From JAXGQD01 sp964401615 (GTDB lineage: Bacteria; Bacillota; Clostridia; Saccharofermentanales; Fastidiosipilaceae), in assembly GCA_964401615.1 (NCBI GenBank), contig CAYNZF010000038.1, forward strand, positions 1 through 19,928: a DNA stretch of 19,928 bases, given 5' to 3'. Positions 1 through 8,124 of the stretch are shown one piece after another. The notes beneath the pieces are model-generated. The model saw nothing but the letters and a program-made list of their open reading frames with translations, made no database searches and was not told where the DNA came from. Within the stretch, counting starts at the first letter, position 1, and every line of letters starts with the position of its first letter. The position numbers and the translations under genes are program-made.

Positions 1-59
1 GATAGAGCAACAGCCTTCTAAGCTGTGGGTCGCAGGTTCGAGTCCTGCTAGGCTCACCA
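1..59 (+). tRNA. tRNA-Arg(TCT), 3' part
   Basis: The window opens inside a tRNA gene. The anticodon arm has a five-base-pair stem (10-14 with 22-26) around loop CTTCTAA, giving anticodon TCT at 17-19, which reads AGA (arginine). The T arm follows, with stem 32-36 and 44-48 around TTCGAGT, then the 3' acceptor strand 49-55, discriminator A56 and an encoded CCA at 57-59. The 5' acceptor strand and most of the D arm lie before base 1. It is the only plus-strand gene here. Confidence 0.93.
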
Positions 60-64
60 ATAAG

Positions 65-92
65 AAAAAAGCCCCAAAAGCGGGGCTTTTAC
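65..92. terminator. Bidirectional intrinsic terminator
   Basis: GCCCC (71-75) pairs with GGGGC (82-86) around a six-base loop. An A-run lies on the left and a T-run on the right, so the hairpin has a U-tract in both directions. It sits between the converging tRNA-Arg (plus) and ppk (minus) and probably ends both transcripts; the U-tract is longer for the minus strand. Confidence 0.88.
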
Positions 93-133
93 TTTTCTGA
101 AACGATTTTTATTTTTTGGGCTTCTCATCCCGC

Positions 134-2515
134 TCAATCGATGTGATCTGCAGAAGCGGCCGGCACGAACAGTCTGGTTTCCATGATGTCCGCCGGTTTC
201 GGTGCCCGTTCGATGGCCAGCGCACAGCTGTGCAGCTGAGCATCCAAAATAGGCTTGCCCCGACGGTCAGGTTTCTTGTAAGTTCCATCAGCCTGCATGA
301 TATGGGCACGATTGGTGTCTTCTTCCTGAATTTCCAGGACTTCCTCAACGAGCGCGCGGCAGTCATCTTCGAAAATCGGAAACATCAGTTCAACACGACG
401 GTCCAGATTGCGCGTCATCCAGTCAGCCGAGGCCAGGTAAATTTCAGTTTTGCCCGCATTATAGAACCAGAATATGCGTGCATGTTCGAGGTAGCGGCCA
501 ATCAATGAACGCACCCGAATGTTGTCTGAAAGACCGGGAACACCGGGACGCAGTGAACAGATCCCGCGCACGATCAAATCGATCTGGACACCGGCTTGAG
601 AGGCTTTGTACAGGACCTTGATCATCTCTTCATCGACCAGTGAGTTCATTTTAGCGCGAATATGTCCCTTACCACCGGCTTCTACCTGCGCAATCTCACG
701 TTCGATCAGTTTTTCGAATGTCCCTCGCATCCAGAGCGGAGCCGCTACCAGGGCGTTCCAGTAATTCGGTTCTGCAAAACCGGAGAGCATATTGAAAAAT
801 TCGGTTCCATCTTCGCCCAGGATGCTGTTCGAAATAAAATAACCCATATCTGTGTATAGTTTAGCGGTCTGATCGTTGTAATTTCCGGTCCCAAGATGGA
901 GATAGCGTCTGATTCCATCGTTTTCCCTGCGCACGACCAGGGTGATTTTGCTGTGCGTTTTGAGTCCTACCAAACCATAAATGACATGGCAGCCGGCCGT
1001 TTCAAGTCGTCTGGCCCATTGGATGTTGTTTTCCTCGTCAAAACGTGCTTTTAATTCAACCAAAACCAAAACCTGTTTGCCATTTTTGGCGGCTTCCTCC
1101 AGGTAAGTGATAATGGGAGAATCGCCGCTGATACGGTAGAGGGTTTGTTTGATAGCCAGCACTTGCGGGTCTGTGGCCGCTGAACGAATAAATTCCAAAA
1201 CCGGGTCGAACGAATTATAGGGATGATGAACCAGCATGCTTCCCTCTTTGATCAAATCAAAGATATCCGGATTTTCAATACCTTTGGTCCTGAGACTTTG
1301 GCGCCTGATTTCCATCTGATGCGCATTTTGAGGCTCATAGGGCGGATAGTACCAATGGTCATGCTGTTTAAGGACCGGCTCGCCGCGCAGCTTCATGAGC
1401 AAAGTCAAATCCAGCGGGCCGTCAATGAGGTAAACATCAGCTTCCTCAACTTTTAAATTGGGCAAAAGGTTGCTCAGCAGGCGATAATCCATGTCCGCCT
1501 CTGCTTCCAGACGAATCACCTCGCCCCAGCGCCTCAGCCTGATTTGTTTTTCGATCTCCACCAGCAGATCGGCCGCATCCTCATCGTCGATTTCCAGATC
1601 CGCATTACGTAAGATGCGGTAAACTCCTTGCGCCAGAATTGTCATACCCGGAAATAAGTCAGGCAAAAATATGCGGATAATGTCCTCCAAAGTAATAAAA
1701 GCATATTTTTTAACAGGTGAAGGTTCAGCCTCCGTCTGATTGGCATCTGCGTCGTTTTCACTCTCATCCAAAGGCTCAGCGCCGAAGTCGCTTTCCTCTT
1801 GAAAACGGTAGAGCCTCGGCACCACGCCGGGGATCTGCATCGTGACGAATTTGGCCTCTTCATCGCCATCATCTCGTTCGAGCAAGGCGCAAATATTCAG
1901 ACTCTTATTGTTGATGAGCGGAAAGGGGCGACCGCTGTCAACGGCCATCGGGGTCAGAATCGGGTAGATGATGTTTTCGAAATAGTCTTTTATCTCCGAC
2001 CGCTGCCGGTCGTTAAGTTGTTCCGGACTCAGCAGATAAATACCTGCTTTCGTTAAAGCGGGCAAAATGGTTCTTGAGTAAGTCGAGTACATCAGGCTGA
2101 CCAGAGCGTGAGTCTGTTCCGATATCGCTTTTAATTGCTCCATCGGCGTCAGACCGGCGATATCAAGGCCCAGGTAGTCCGCGTTTTGCATGTCTTTCAA
2201 TGAAGCGACACGGACCATGAAAAATTCATCCAGATTATTCGCGGTTATCGAAAGGAAACTCAGTCTTTCCATCAAAGGATTCGAGCGGTCTCTGGCTTCC
2301 AGCAGCACACGCAGATCAAATTGCAACCAACTCAGTTCGCGATTTATGAAAGCCGGATTTTTGGAATATTTACATGGTGAAACAAAACTCAATTGCTGCC
2401 GGCTGCTCAGTCGTTCTTTAAGCAGTTTGCGGGACTTTTGGAGACGCTTGTCCTCTACTCTCAAATTCGGAGGTTTTTTCTCAGTGGCTGTGCTGCTCTT
2501 CTTTTTTACGGCCAT
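134..2515 (-). CDS. ppk: Polyphosphate kinase (PPK1 family)
   Basis: This enzyme reversibly transfers the ATP gamma-phosphate onto inorganic polyphosphate. The 793-residue product carries the PPK1 hallmarks: the N-terminal FINRELSWLQF segment (56-66), HHPYNSF near 430, KTHSK with the expected phospho-accepting histidine H521, and YLEHARIF with the second catalytic histidine H678. It is longer than the roughly 690-720 residues usual for the family, because of a Lys/Arg-rich N-terminal extension of about 50 residues and an acidic, low-complexity insert at about 238-270. The ATG begins one base after the ppx stop, and GGAG lies about eight bases before it inside the end of ppx, so translation is probably coupled. 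It is the last gene of the aroK-like/ppx/ppk operon. Identification is secure; the role of the additions is unknown. Confidence 0.96.
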   Translation of the reverse strand: MAVKKKSSTATEKKPPNLRVEDKRLQKSRKLLKERLSSRQQLSFVSPCKYSKNPAFINRELSWLQFDLRVLLEARDRSNPLMERLSFLSITANNLDEFFMVRVASLKDMQNADYLGLDIAGLTPMEQLKAISEQTHALVSLMYSTYSRTILPALTKAGIYLLSPEQLNDRQRSEIKDYFENIIYPILTPMAVDSGRPFPLINNKSLNICALLERDDGDEEAKFVTMQIPGVVPRLYRFQEESDFGAEPLDESENDADANQTEAEPSPVKKYAFITLEDIIRIFLPDLFPGMTILAQGVYRILRNADLEIDDEDAADLLVEIEKQIRLRRWGEVIRLEAEADMDYRLLSNLLPNLKVEEADVYLIDGPLDLTLLMKLRGEPVLKQHDHWYYPPYEPQNAHQMEIRRQSLRTKGIENPDIFDLIKEGSMLVHHPYNSFDPVLEFIRSAATDPQVLAIKQTLYRISGDSPIITYLEEAAKNGKQVLVLVELKARFDEENNIQWARRLETAGCHVIYGLVGLKTHSKITLVVRRENDGIRRYLHLGTGNYNDQTAKLYTDMGYFISNSILGEDGTEFFNMLSGFAEPNYWNALVAAPLWMRGTFEKLIEREIAQVEAGGKGHIRAKMNSLVDEEMIKVLYKASQAGVQIDLIVRGICSLRPGVPGLSDNIRVRSLIGRYLEHARIFWFYNAGKTEIYLASADWMTRNLDRRVELMFPIFEDDCRALVEEVLEIQEEDTNRAHIMQADGTYKKPDRRGKPILDAQLHSCALAIERAPKPADIMETRLFVPAASADHID

Positions 2516-2516
2516 C

Positions 2517-4055
2517 TTATTTCTCCTTTATCAGCTGGACCTGTAAGCCAAACACGTCTTGAAAGAGTTGACTCTTCTGGGGCAGGAAGAATTGTTCCAA
2601 AGGTGTTTCAGCGATTTCTTTGTAGTAAAGCTGCAGGAAGTCGTTTTTTACACGACTGCGTGTCAATTCGAGGTGCCCTTGTTTTGAACTGTCCAGACTT
2701 TCGGCGATTCGTAAAATGGCCACGAGGCAAATGATTTCCTGTCTCAGCTCACCGGGCAATTCCAACATGTCGCTGCGTTTAGGACTATTCAAATCATTGG
2801 CGAATTCAGTGATCCTGGCTACCCTCAGACGTTCCTTTTGTGTGATGCCCAGCAGTTCCAGGTCTTTGATAATGCTGTAAGACATGTTCCCGTGACGGGG
2901 ATGTCTTATGAAACCACCCACATGCATCAAACGCGCGGCAAGTTGTAAATACAGCCTCTGTCTGTTCGTCAAGCCAAACTCTTTCATGATTGTCCTAAAT
3001 ATTAAAAGTGCATTTTTTTCAATCCTGCGGCTGTGTTCTATATCCACTTCAAAGCGCAGGGCCAGTTCATCGGCCTGTGAAAGTACGATTTCATCGATGT
3101 TTTTGATAAGTTTGTAGCGGTGGTGTTCGGCTAAATGCGAAAATAAAAGTCCTCGGCAAAGGTCAGCGTTGGGGATATACAAGGTCTTGGCTGCTGAAAA
3201 ATTCAAATATTTTTTGATAATTGCCGCAGCCGGCAGCATCTGTCCGCAGCTTTCGGGCGGGATCCCGTAACTTAAAGTCAGATCCAGTGGTTTTTGTACT
3301 TTGAGCTGGTCAAGCACATGCTCAAATTCATCCGGGTCGAGAGAGGTATCGGTCCTCTTGAGCTTGGCCATTCGCTTGATGTACTGTGTCTCGTTTCCGA
3401 TGATGATCAGGGCATCCGCTTGTTTGGCCCGCTCCTGACTGTCCTTGATTTCCTTTAGTTCAACATCCAGGTAAAGTTCAAAAGCCTCCAGAGGTTTTAC
3501 GGCAGACAGATGCAGCTGCTCCAGAATGCCGACCATGCGCAGGGCACCGAGCAAGGCACTTTGACTATAGATCAATTTTCCTTGGGCAAAATAGCTTAAA
3601 TGAACAGAACCGGCCCCTATATCGACGATTTGTAAATTTTGCCGGGCCAGTTCCGGATGGACTTTCAACTCTTCCAGCATGGCAATTAAGCGCCAGGCAC
3701 TTTCGACAGGATGATCTAAAATTTCGATGTGAAAACCGGTCGCCTGCGCGACACGGTTGAGCACGTAATCGCGATTGTTGGCTTCTCTCACCGCGGATGT
3801 TCCGACCACTCTGCAGGATAAGATGCCATACTCTGCCAGTTTGAGCTTAAAACCGCGTAATATTTCAATGGTGCGGCGAATATACGCGTCGCTGATGACA
3901 CCGGTTTCATAAGTGTCTTCACCCAGGGCCAGGGCACCGCGCAGTTGTTCGATTACTTTGAGCTTGCCGCCCGCCCCAAGTCCGTATTCGGCGATTTTCA
4001 TCTGCAGCTCGTTTGAGCCGACATCAATGACTGCGAAATAGTTTAGTTTTGCCAT
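2517..4055 (-). CDS. ppx: Ppx/GppA-family exopolyphosphatase
   Basis: This family, of the ASKHA fold, removes terminal phosphates from polyphosphate or hydrolyses pppGpp. Visible motifs in the 512 residues are phosphate loop 1 DVGSN (11-15), GTSAVRE (85-91) and DIGAGS (145-150), followed by a C-terminal HD-like helical domain with HVGGF at 378-382 and LRIAESLD near 448-455. Length fits the clostridial two-domain form. Several positions diverge: the usual DIGGGS is DIGAGS, the segment around E118 that should hold the catalytic glutamate aligns with a one-residue offset, and the HD pair reads HV. The start has a GAGGGG ribosome site. It lies between the aroK-like gene (32-base gap) and ppk, the enzyme that makes its likely substrate. 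Polyphosphate is the favoured substrate by context; full activity is not assured. Confidence 0.88.
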   Translation of the reverse strand: MAKLNYFAVIDVGSNELQMKIAEYGLGAGGKLKVIEQLRGALALGEDTYETGVISDAYIRRTIEILRGFKLKLAEYGILSCRVVGTSAVREANNRDYVLNRVAQATGFHIEILDHPVESAWRLIAMLEELKVHPELARQNLQIVDIGAGSVHLSYFAQGKLIYSQSALLGALRMVGILEQLHLSAVKPLEAFELYLDVELKEIKDSQERAKQADALIIIGNETQYIKRMAKLKRTDTSLDPDEFEHVLDQLKVQKPLDLTLSYGIPPESCGQMLPAAAIIKKYLNFSAAKTLYIPNADLCRGLLFSHLAEHHRYKLIKNIDEIVLSQADELALRFEVDIEHSRRIEKNALLIFRTIMKEFGLTNRQRLYLQLAARLMHVGGFIRHPRHGNMSYSIIKDLELLGITQKERLRVARITEFANDLNSPKRSDMLELPGELRQEIICLVAILRIAESLDSSKQGHLELTRSRVKNDFLQLYYKEIAETPLEQFFLPQKSQLFQDVFGLQVQLIKEK

Positions 4056-4087
4056 ACTTACCCCTCAAAGTCCTGGCTGACCGCGGT

Positions 4088-4630
4088 CTAGCCGTCAATA
4101 AACTGAATGAGGTTTCCCAGGATTCTAGCGGCTTGCCCCGGATTGAACCTTCTGTTGTTAAAAATAATATCGGCGTAGCGTCGATAAAGGCGTGTGCGTT
4201 CATTGTACAGACTTTCAAAACTTTGGCCGGGTCTCAAAATCACACCTCTTTCTTCAAGTCCGCCGACGCGTTGTCTAATTTTATGCAGCGAATCTTCAAG
4301 ATAAATGACCGTGCCCATGTGCTTAAGATGCTGCATCGCCCTGCTGCCGTAGACCACAGAGCCGCCCGTGGCGATGACCATGCCCCGGCCGCTTAATTTC
4401 AGGACCGTTTCCTCTTCTGTACGGATAAAATCCTTGAAGCTCATTTTGGCATTTAAACCACTGGGACCTTGTCCGGTTTCTGTCTTGAGCAATTCATCAG
4501 TATCGACAAAACGCAGGCCCAATTGCTTAGCAATACGGCGCCCCAAACTGGACTTGCCTGAAGCCGGCATGCCAATCAGGATATAATTGTTCTGCTGTAA
4601 ATCAGCTGTCGACTCGCTTGACTCTATCAC
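4088..4630 (-). CDS. aroK: Shikimate kinase-like P-loop kinase
   Basis: Shikimate kinases phosphorylate shikimate at the 3-OH using ATP in aromatic amino-acid synthesis. The 180-residue product has a Walker A loop GMPASGKSS (20-28, K26), the DTD pair at 43-45 and a lid-like segment around R128. Where the family usually reads GGG for shikimate binding, this protein reads GGS followed by VVYG (89-95), a variant that, from memory, recurs in clostridial annotations as shikimate kinase. The start is uncertain: I chose GTG at 4630, because GAGAG lies five bases upstream; a GTG at 4636 in frame lacks a spaced ribosome site. It has its own promoter and leads the operon with ppx and ppk. No other shikimate-pathway gene is in view, so the substrate is inferred from fold only. 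Confidence 0.8.
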   Translation of the reverse strand: MIESSESTADLQQNNYILIGMPASGKSSLGRRIAKQLGLRFVDTDELLKTETGQGPSGLNAKMSFKDFIRTEEETVLKLSGRGMVIATGGSVVYGSRAMQHLKHMGTVIYLEDSLHKIRQRVGGLEERGVILRPGQSFESLYNERTRLYRRYADIIFNNRRFNPGQAARILGNLIQFIDG

Positions 4631-4666
4631 ACGCACTCTCGTTTCATTTGAATTGAATTTATCACA

Positions 4667-4695
4667 ATTTTAGCGATTAGTCAGACTTAGCTCAA
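4667..4695 (-). promoter_or_regulatory. Sigma-70-type promoter for aroK-ppx-ppk
   Basis: On the minus strand, TTGAGC (4690-4695) and TAAAAT (4667-4672) are separated by 17 bases. Transcription would start near 4660, about 30 bases before the chosen start codon. No terminator separates it from hemZ, so read-through from the upstream operon is also possible. Confidence 0.6.
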
Positions 4696-4719
4696 GTAAC
4701 GAACATAATAAACTGTAAA

Positions 4720-6297
4720 TTATTCTGCTGCATGCTCTTGTGAAAACAATTCCTTTTTACGCTGGGCCATTTCATTGATTCGCGCGGTATATTCAGAAAT
4801 CGACTTCACATTCGGACAACGCAGTGAAGTTCGGCCGCTCACCCGTTTACTCATGGCCCCTGCACCAAAAGCCAGAACAGACTGTGCGTCAGCCATCATG
4901 CACACGTTGTAAGCGCACTCAAAGCCTTTGCGCGCATAGCCCACGTTTTCAAGACCACCCACACCGTCTTTGTGTCGATACAAATAATAGGGATGATATC
5001 CGGCTGCCGTAAGACTTAGCTCAGCGTATTCGAGCATGTTTTCGAGTGAGCGGCTTGTGTCGCCCAAAGCATGTTTGAGAAGTGCAGCATCCTTTTGTCT
5101 ACACTCGTCATCTATTTTGGATTGATTCTTGATGAGTTGATCCAGATCGGAATTTCGTTTTTTTGCCAGACTGTGAATCGTGACACTCTCCGGCTGCAGT
5201 GCAATGATTTGTTGTAGACTGTCTGCGAAATCAGCCTCACTCTCCCCGCCGAGCCCGGCAATCAGGTCCATGTTGATATGATTGAAGCCGGCCGCTCGCG
5301 CTGCCTTGAACGTAATTTTCACCTGCTCGGGGCTGTCAGGACGGTTGACCCGGCTAAGCATGTCTGCTTGCATACTTTGTGGATTGATGCACAGGCGGGT
5401 CACTCCAAGATCATGCAAGAGCTTTAGTTTCATTTCGTCCAGGCTGTCACTGCGCCCTGCCTCAAAGGTAATTTCAGGGCAAGTGTTTAGATCAATAAAT
5501 TCACTTAAGGCGGAGAAAAGTTCATTCAATTCGGAGGTGCTGAATATGCTTGGTGTGCCGCCTCCGAAGTAAATGCTGTTTACTTTTGTAGTCATGCCAC
5601 TTAATGTTTCTCTGATTTCTGACAATAGGGCTTTTAGATAACCCTGCAAGCTTTCTTCTGATGGATTGACGGCTTCCATTGAGGTGAAGGAACAATAAGA
5701 GCAGCGTGTTTTGCAAAACGGTACGTGTACGTATAGATGTACAGCATTTTTCGGCTGTGCTGCGATGATTTTTTGTTCAGCCAAAGCGACTTCCACTACA
5801 AGGGCGGCTTTTTTTGAACTGACATGATAATCTTCTTTAAGCCGCAAGCATGTTTCCTCGGGGCTTGTATTTTGGCTTAAGTATTCCTGGGCAATGTAAC
5901 TCGGGCGGATACCGCTGAGGGAACCCCAGGGAAATTCTTTCCCGGTCTCTTTAGTCAGGCAATTGTAAAAACTGCGTTTGAGCTTACGCGCGCTGAGTTT
6001 AGGTGAGTCTTCAGCGAGTAAAGGGATGACTTGACCGGCCAAGCCGAACTCCGGTGATTGGATGAGTGCCTCCAAAGCAGCCTCTGAGAGCGGCTCGTTT
6101 TCAGCCGCTGTTATACAAAAAGCTTGTCCTGCAAAGCAGCCCCACTGAAAGGACTGCTTCGCTTCAGCTTCGTAAGCGTATAGATTCGCTTGAAGTTCAT
6201 AGAATTTTGCAGGACCATAGAATAGTCTCAGCAGGTCTCTGGCCCCATCGATCGGAAATTTACTGCATCCATCCGGGTAAAGGCTGACAGTAATCAA
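4720..6297 (-). CDS. hemZ: HemZ-type oxygen-independent coproporphyrinogen oxidase (radical SAM)
   Basis: HemZ proteins are radical-SAM enzymes related to HemN, which decarboxylate coproporphyrinogen III without oxygen. The 525-residue product has a non-catalytic N-terminal part of about 185 residues, then HVPFCKTRCSYC with cluster cysteines C195, C199 and C202, GGGTP (245-249) for SAM binding, and the C-terminal PYYLYRHK (436-443) with ENVGYA (450-455), which separates HemZ from HemW-like proteins. Length is close to Bacillus HemZ (about 500). It begins with TTG in a TTGA overlap with the stop of the preceding DUF3810 gene, with GAGGTGA six bases before. It ends a five-gene operon. No other haem gene is nearby, so pathway membership is inferred from the family. 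Confidence 0.92.
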   Translation of the reverse strand: MITVSLYPDGCSKFPIDGARDLLRLFYGPAKFYELQANLYAYEAEAKQSFQWGCFAGQAFCITAAENEPLSEAALEALIQSPEFGLAGQVIPLLAEDSPKLSARKLKRSFYNCLTKETGKEFPWGSLSGIRPSYIAQEYLSQNTSPEETCLRLKEDYHVSSKKAALVVEVALAEQKIIAAQPKNAVHLYVHVPFCKTRCSYCSFTSMEAVNPSEESLQGYLKALLSEIRETLSGMTTKVNSIYFGGGTPSIFSTSELNELFSALSEFIDLNTCPEITFEAGRSDSLDEMKLKLLHDLGVTRLCINPQSMQADMLSRVNRPDSPEQVKITFKAARAAGFNHINMDLIAGLGGESEADFADSLQQIIALQPESVTIHSLAKKRNSDLDQLIKNQSKIDDECRQKDAALLKHALGDTSRSLENMLEYAELSLTAAGYHPYYLYRHKDGVGGLENVGYARKGFECAYNVCMMADAQSVLAFGAGAMSKRVSGRTSLRCPNVKSISEYTARINEMAQRKKELFSQEHAAE

Positions 6298-7421
6298 GGC
6301 TTCACCTCAGCACTGTAATAAGCAAGGAGCAGATCAACGACCATTCCGTAGCTTTCAACCCCGGCTTCCTGAAGATTGGCCTGCAAAAATGCATCGTTGA
6401 TCTCGGTGCTGATTTCTTCGATCGGGCCTTCAAACGCTTTCCAGTAAACGTTACGCGCCTGAATATCCGCCTGTGTATCGGCCGAGAGCTCATGCCAGGC
6501 CTGAGCAGCCAATTCCGGGTCAGCAGCCGCCAGGCGGTTGTAAGAATAGATGAACGCACTTTCAAAAGCAGCGTAGCGATACTCCGCCAGAGAATGGTCT
6601 TTTCCATACATGAAGGCTAGAAAATTAGCCTCTTCCTCTCGAGCATAGCCCCGAACATGCGCCAATTCGTGCAAGGCTGAAAACAAAAACTCATCTGCCA
6701 TAATGTCGGCATTGACGTTGGCTTCGGCAAAAAATGGAAAATACATTCCGGTGATGTTGGTATAAGACCAGTACTGCGACAAGGGAACCGCTTTGGGTCT
6801 GATGTAGATGCCTTGCTGCATTTGAGAGGCCCCCGGTACAGCCTGCTCCAAGTAAAAACTGCGCGGTTCCCGCAGCTGCAGAAGGCCCAGGCCATCCTTC
6901 TCCAAACCTTCCTTTTCCAAATTAGCGCTGCGTGCAAGCCACAGGCTGGTTTCCAAAAGTTCTTCATGCGAGCGCGGCCTGGAATCCAAACCCAAAGATT
7001 GATGCAGGGGATAGCGCGCATAATTGAAGCCGTGCAGGAGCATGTAAACGACAAACAAACCGCTGAGTGTAACGGCCAGGTGCTTGGCCAGTCGGCGCAT
7101 GTTTTGGGCCCGGCCCTCTTTGACGCGCACAATGGAGACGATTTTGTAGAAAAGATAAATTATGCCCAAGGGCAAAACCAGCGTGGCGCTGACAAAAAGC
7201 CATGAAATGGGCAGAGTAGAACTGAGCCAGACCAGAGGTGCACTGATTACAGGGAAAAGATGCCGCGCGTAAAATTCGCCCCAGTCTCGCTGACTGTTCA
7301 GCAGAAGCTGCAGGAGGTAAAAAAAGGGCGCAATCAGTAAAAACAAGTATTTACGGAGGCTTTTCAAGCGAGTATCTCGTGTGTTTTCTCGTGTATCAAT
7401 TGAAGTGACGGGCTTATTCAT
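6294..7421 (-). CDS. DUF3810 membrane protein with HExxH motif
   Basis: The 375-residue product looks like a DUF3810 family member of unknown function. Three hydrophobic segments lie at about 25-42, 54-92 (probably one long or two short helices) and 114-132. The soluble remainder carries HELAH at 251-255, followed by RGYAREEEANF (257-267), a zinc-metallopeptidase-like HExxH arrangement with a downstream glutamate (E262-E264) as possible third ligand. The ATG at 7421 lies inside the stop region of the HAD gene (ATGAATAA overlap); an in-frame TTG at 7439 has no ribosome site, so I prefer the ATG. Its stop overlaps the hemZ TTG. A membrane-anchored protease is a reasonable guess, but no substrate is evident. 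Confidence 0.85.
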   Translation of the reverse strand: MNKPVTSIDTRENTRDTRLKSLRKYLFLLIAPFFYLLQLLLNSQRDWGEFYARHLFPVISAPLVWLSSTLPISWLFVSATLVLPLGIIYLFYKIVSIVRVKEGRAQNMRRLAKHLAVTLSGLFVVYMLLHGFNYARYPLHQSLGLDSRPRSHEELLETSLWLARSANLEKEGLEKDGLGLLQLREPRSFYLEQAVPGASQMQQGIYIRPKAVPLSQYWSYTNITGMYFPFFAEANVNADIMADEFLFSALHELAHVRGYAREEEANFLAFMYGKDHSLAEYRYAAFESAFIYSYNRLAAADPELAAQAWHELSADTQADIQARNVYWKAFEGPIEEISTEINDAFLQANLQEAGVESYGMVVDLLLAYYSAEVKP

Positions 7422-8106
7422 CCGGAGCCTGCAAGTCAAAAATGTAGCTTGCCAATTCTGAAGGAGAATCCATCACCGCAACGGCTCCGTGCTCAAACAG
7501 CTCTGCGCGTTTTCTGAAACCCCAGCTCACTCCGAGCGGAATGAAGCCTGCGTTGGTGGCGGTCTGCATATCCGTGGAGGTATCACCGATCAGAACGGTC
7601 TCCGCAGGATTTTTAGCGAATTGTTTACATAATTCCAGCGCAAAAGTCGCGTCCGGCTTTCTGGGCCAATCCTCATTCATTCCCTCAACAAAAAGAAAGG
7701 GGTGCTCCGGAAAAAAGTGTTCTATCAGTTGCTTTGTCAAATGGTCTGCTTTATTTGAAAGGACCGCCATATCCAGCCCTTTATCTTTTAGTTGTGCCAG
7801 AAGTTCCGGAATCCCGGGATAAGGGACCGTTTTGTCAAGCAGATGCTCGTGATAAAGCACTTGAAAGCGAGCCAGATGTTGAGACACAGCGGCGTCTTGA
7901 GCTTCTTTTGACAAATTTTTGAAGCTTTCCTCCTGAAGGGTCAAAGTCCTCTCACTGAGGTTGCGCAGCCCTTTGCCGACCAAATATCGATAGTCGTCGA
8001 TGGGAATGGCATCCAGCCCCCGTTCCACCAGTGCCAGATTGTGGGATTCTCCTAGGTCCGCCAGGGTGTCCAGCAGCGTTCCGTCCAAATCAAAAATAAG
8101 AAACAT
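7414..8106 (-). CDS. HAD-superfamily phosphatase, phosphoglycolate phosphatase-like
   Basis: HAD phosphatases hydrolyse small phosphorylated metabolites through an aspartyl-phosphate. In the 230 residues, motif I is DLDGT with nucleophile D6 and acid/base D8, motif II is the serine in LSNKA (S117), motif III is probably K150 in RKPD, and motif IV is GDTSTDM with D175 and D179. A helical cap of the Gph/PpaX type fills about 15-90. The ATG at 8106 follows a strong GGGAGAGAG ribosome site in the 18-base gap after the DUF1461 gene, and the stop overlaps the next start by eight bases. Phosphoglycolate or pyrophosphate are typical substrates for this subgroup, but specificity cannot be read from sequence. 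Confidence 0.9.
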   Translation of the reverse strand: MFLIFDLDGTLLDTLADLGESHNLALVERGLDAIPIDDYRYLVGKGLRNLSERTLTLQEESFKNLSKEAQDAAVSQHLARFQVLYHEHLLDKTVPYPGIPELLAQLKDKGLDMAVLSNKADHLTKQLIEHFFPEHPFLFVEGMNEDWPRKPDATFALELCKQFAKNPAETVLIGDTSTDMQTATNAGFIPLGVSWGFRKRAELFEHGAVAVMDSPSELASYIFDLQAPDE

Positions 8107-8124
8107 ATCTCTCTCCCAAAAATA

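Noticed and set aside
116..508. Plus-strand open frames across ppk, ppx, hemZ, secA and others
   Set aside because: They lie opposite well-supported genes, show no family motif and have no ribosome sites; shadows of the real frames.
4627..4647. Seven-codon open frame (ATG to TGA) in the leader of the aroK-like gene, its stop overlapping the GTG start
   Set aside because: There is no ribosome site before it and the codon content does not suggest a leader peptide. Probably chance.
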